A stretch of 6,097 bases of DNA. Origin: Endomicrobium sp. (GTDB taxonomy: Bacteria > Elusimicrobiota > Endomicrobiia > Endomicrobiales > Endomicrobiaceae). The notes under the pieces are model-generated. The model did no database searches, was not told the origin of the DNA, and saw only the letters and a list, made by a program, of their open reading frames with translations. Shown here one piece after another: positions 5,925 through 6,097 of the stretch (positions within the stretch are counted from its first letter, which is position 1; each line of letters starts with the position of its first letter). The stretch lies in assembly GCA_031264895.1 (NCBI GenBank), contig JAISDI010000016.1, positions 1 to 6,097 of the forward strand, in the 5' to 3' direction. Made by a program: the position numbers and the translations under genes.

Positions 5925-6097
5925 ACACCCTAGATGTTACATCTTTTATCCGCTGCCATTCAAACAAATGTCTTTGCAGACGGCATATTAGAAAGACAAA
6001 AGCAGATACTCTAACCTTTTGATTTAATCTTTTTAAAATTTTTAGAGAAACCCTTATGCCGTTTATTACATAAAAATTGAAATCTTTTTTATTTATG
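5914..6097 (-). CDS. Possible C-terminal end of an unidentified upstream gene (5' end beyond window)
   Basis: One minus-strand frame stays open from the right edge for 60 codons and ends at TAA (5914-5916), 24 bases before the small gene's ATG; the other two minus frames have several stops here. The fragment is basic and hydrophobic (stretches FYVINGIRVSLKIL and SAFVFLICRLQRHLFEW) and ends in RVFDE. I do not recognise it. An open stretch of this length is not very likely by chance in such A+T-rich DNA, but it is too short to be sure and no start is visible. If real, the gene would form one leftward operon with the two genes after it, and the candidate promoter would overlap its end. If not, 5890-6097 is an intergenic region with no other recognisable content. 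Confidence 0.3.
   Translation of the reverse strand, partial: INKKDFNFYVINGIRVSLKILKRLNQKVRVSAFVFLICRLQRHLFEWQRIKDVTSRVFDE

Noticed and set aside
5969..5998. Inverted repeat TGTCTTT...AAAGACA as a terminator or operator
   Set aside because: Only seven base pairs, A/T-rich, with a 16-base loop and no T-run after it; too weak to call.
1..6097. CRISPR arrays, tRNA/rRNA genes, insertion sequences
   Set aside because: No regularly spaced repeats, no cloverleaf-like or rRNA-like stretch, and no transposase or terminal inverted repeats were seen on either strand.

Overview
The window is almost entirely one coding strand (minus). From base 5314 to the left edge it is a single uninterrupted reading frame of 1,771 codons with no stop, so the gene continues beyond the window and the protein is larger than 1,771 residues. 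Upstream of it sit a small exported protein (5311-5889, minus), which overlaps the giant gene's start by an ATGA junction, and possibly the last 60 codons of another minus-strand gene (5914 to the right edge). Nothing on the plus strand is convincing; its open frames are shadows of the giant gene.

The giant protein is modular. In order it has: an N-terminal hydrophobic export or anchor segment (about residues 33-50); a domain that looks like the ChaN/EreA/TraB (Tiki) superfamily, with QDLHSH (98-103), YLEG (127-130) and GGFH (498-501); a central hydrophobic hairpin (about 660-701); a helical, probably coiled-coil stretch (about 764-820); an HELRH zinc-metalloprotease-type motif (870-874); and a long region (about 957-1575) that can be followed motif by motif along the SecA ATPase core (Q motif, Walker A, Walker B, preprotein-crosslinking domain, NBD2). 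After a Pro/Thr/Glu-rich linker, an unrecognised C-terminal region begins at about 1641 and is cut by the window edge. The SecA-like part keeps the Walker B/DE site and the final GRxxR element. Its Walker A threonine and much of the GRGTD-type motif are changed, so it is either a non-hydrolysing derivative or a modified ATPase.

The layout suggests an operon reading right to left: (possible unknown gene) -> small signal-peptide protein -> giant multidomain envelope-associated protein. A hairpin followed by a T-rich run lies inside the end of the small gene, 26 nt before the giant gene's start. This looks like an intrinsic terminator or attenuator that ribosomes finishing the small gene could override.

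The DNA is A+T-rich, uses AGA/ATA codons freely, and carries a very large multidomain gene with an export signal. From memory of family style this resembles Omnitrophota or Elusimicrobiota (candidate-phylum, Gram-negative-type) bacteria. No rRNA, marker gene or housekeeping gene is present to confirm that, so the taxonomic guess has low confidence.
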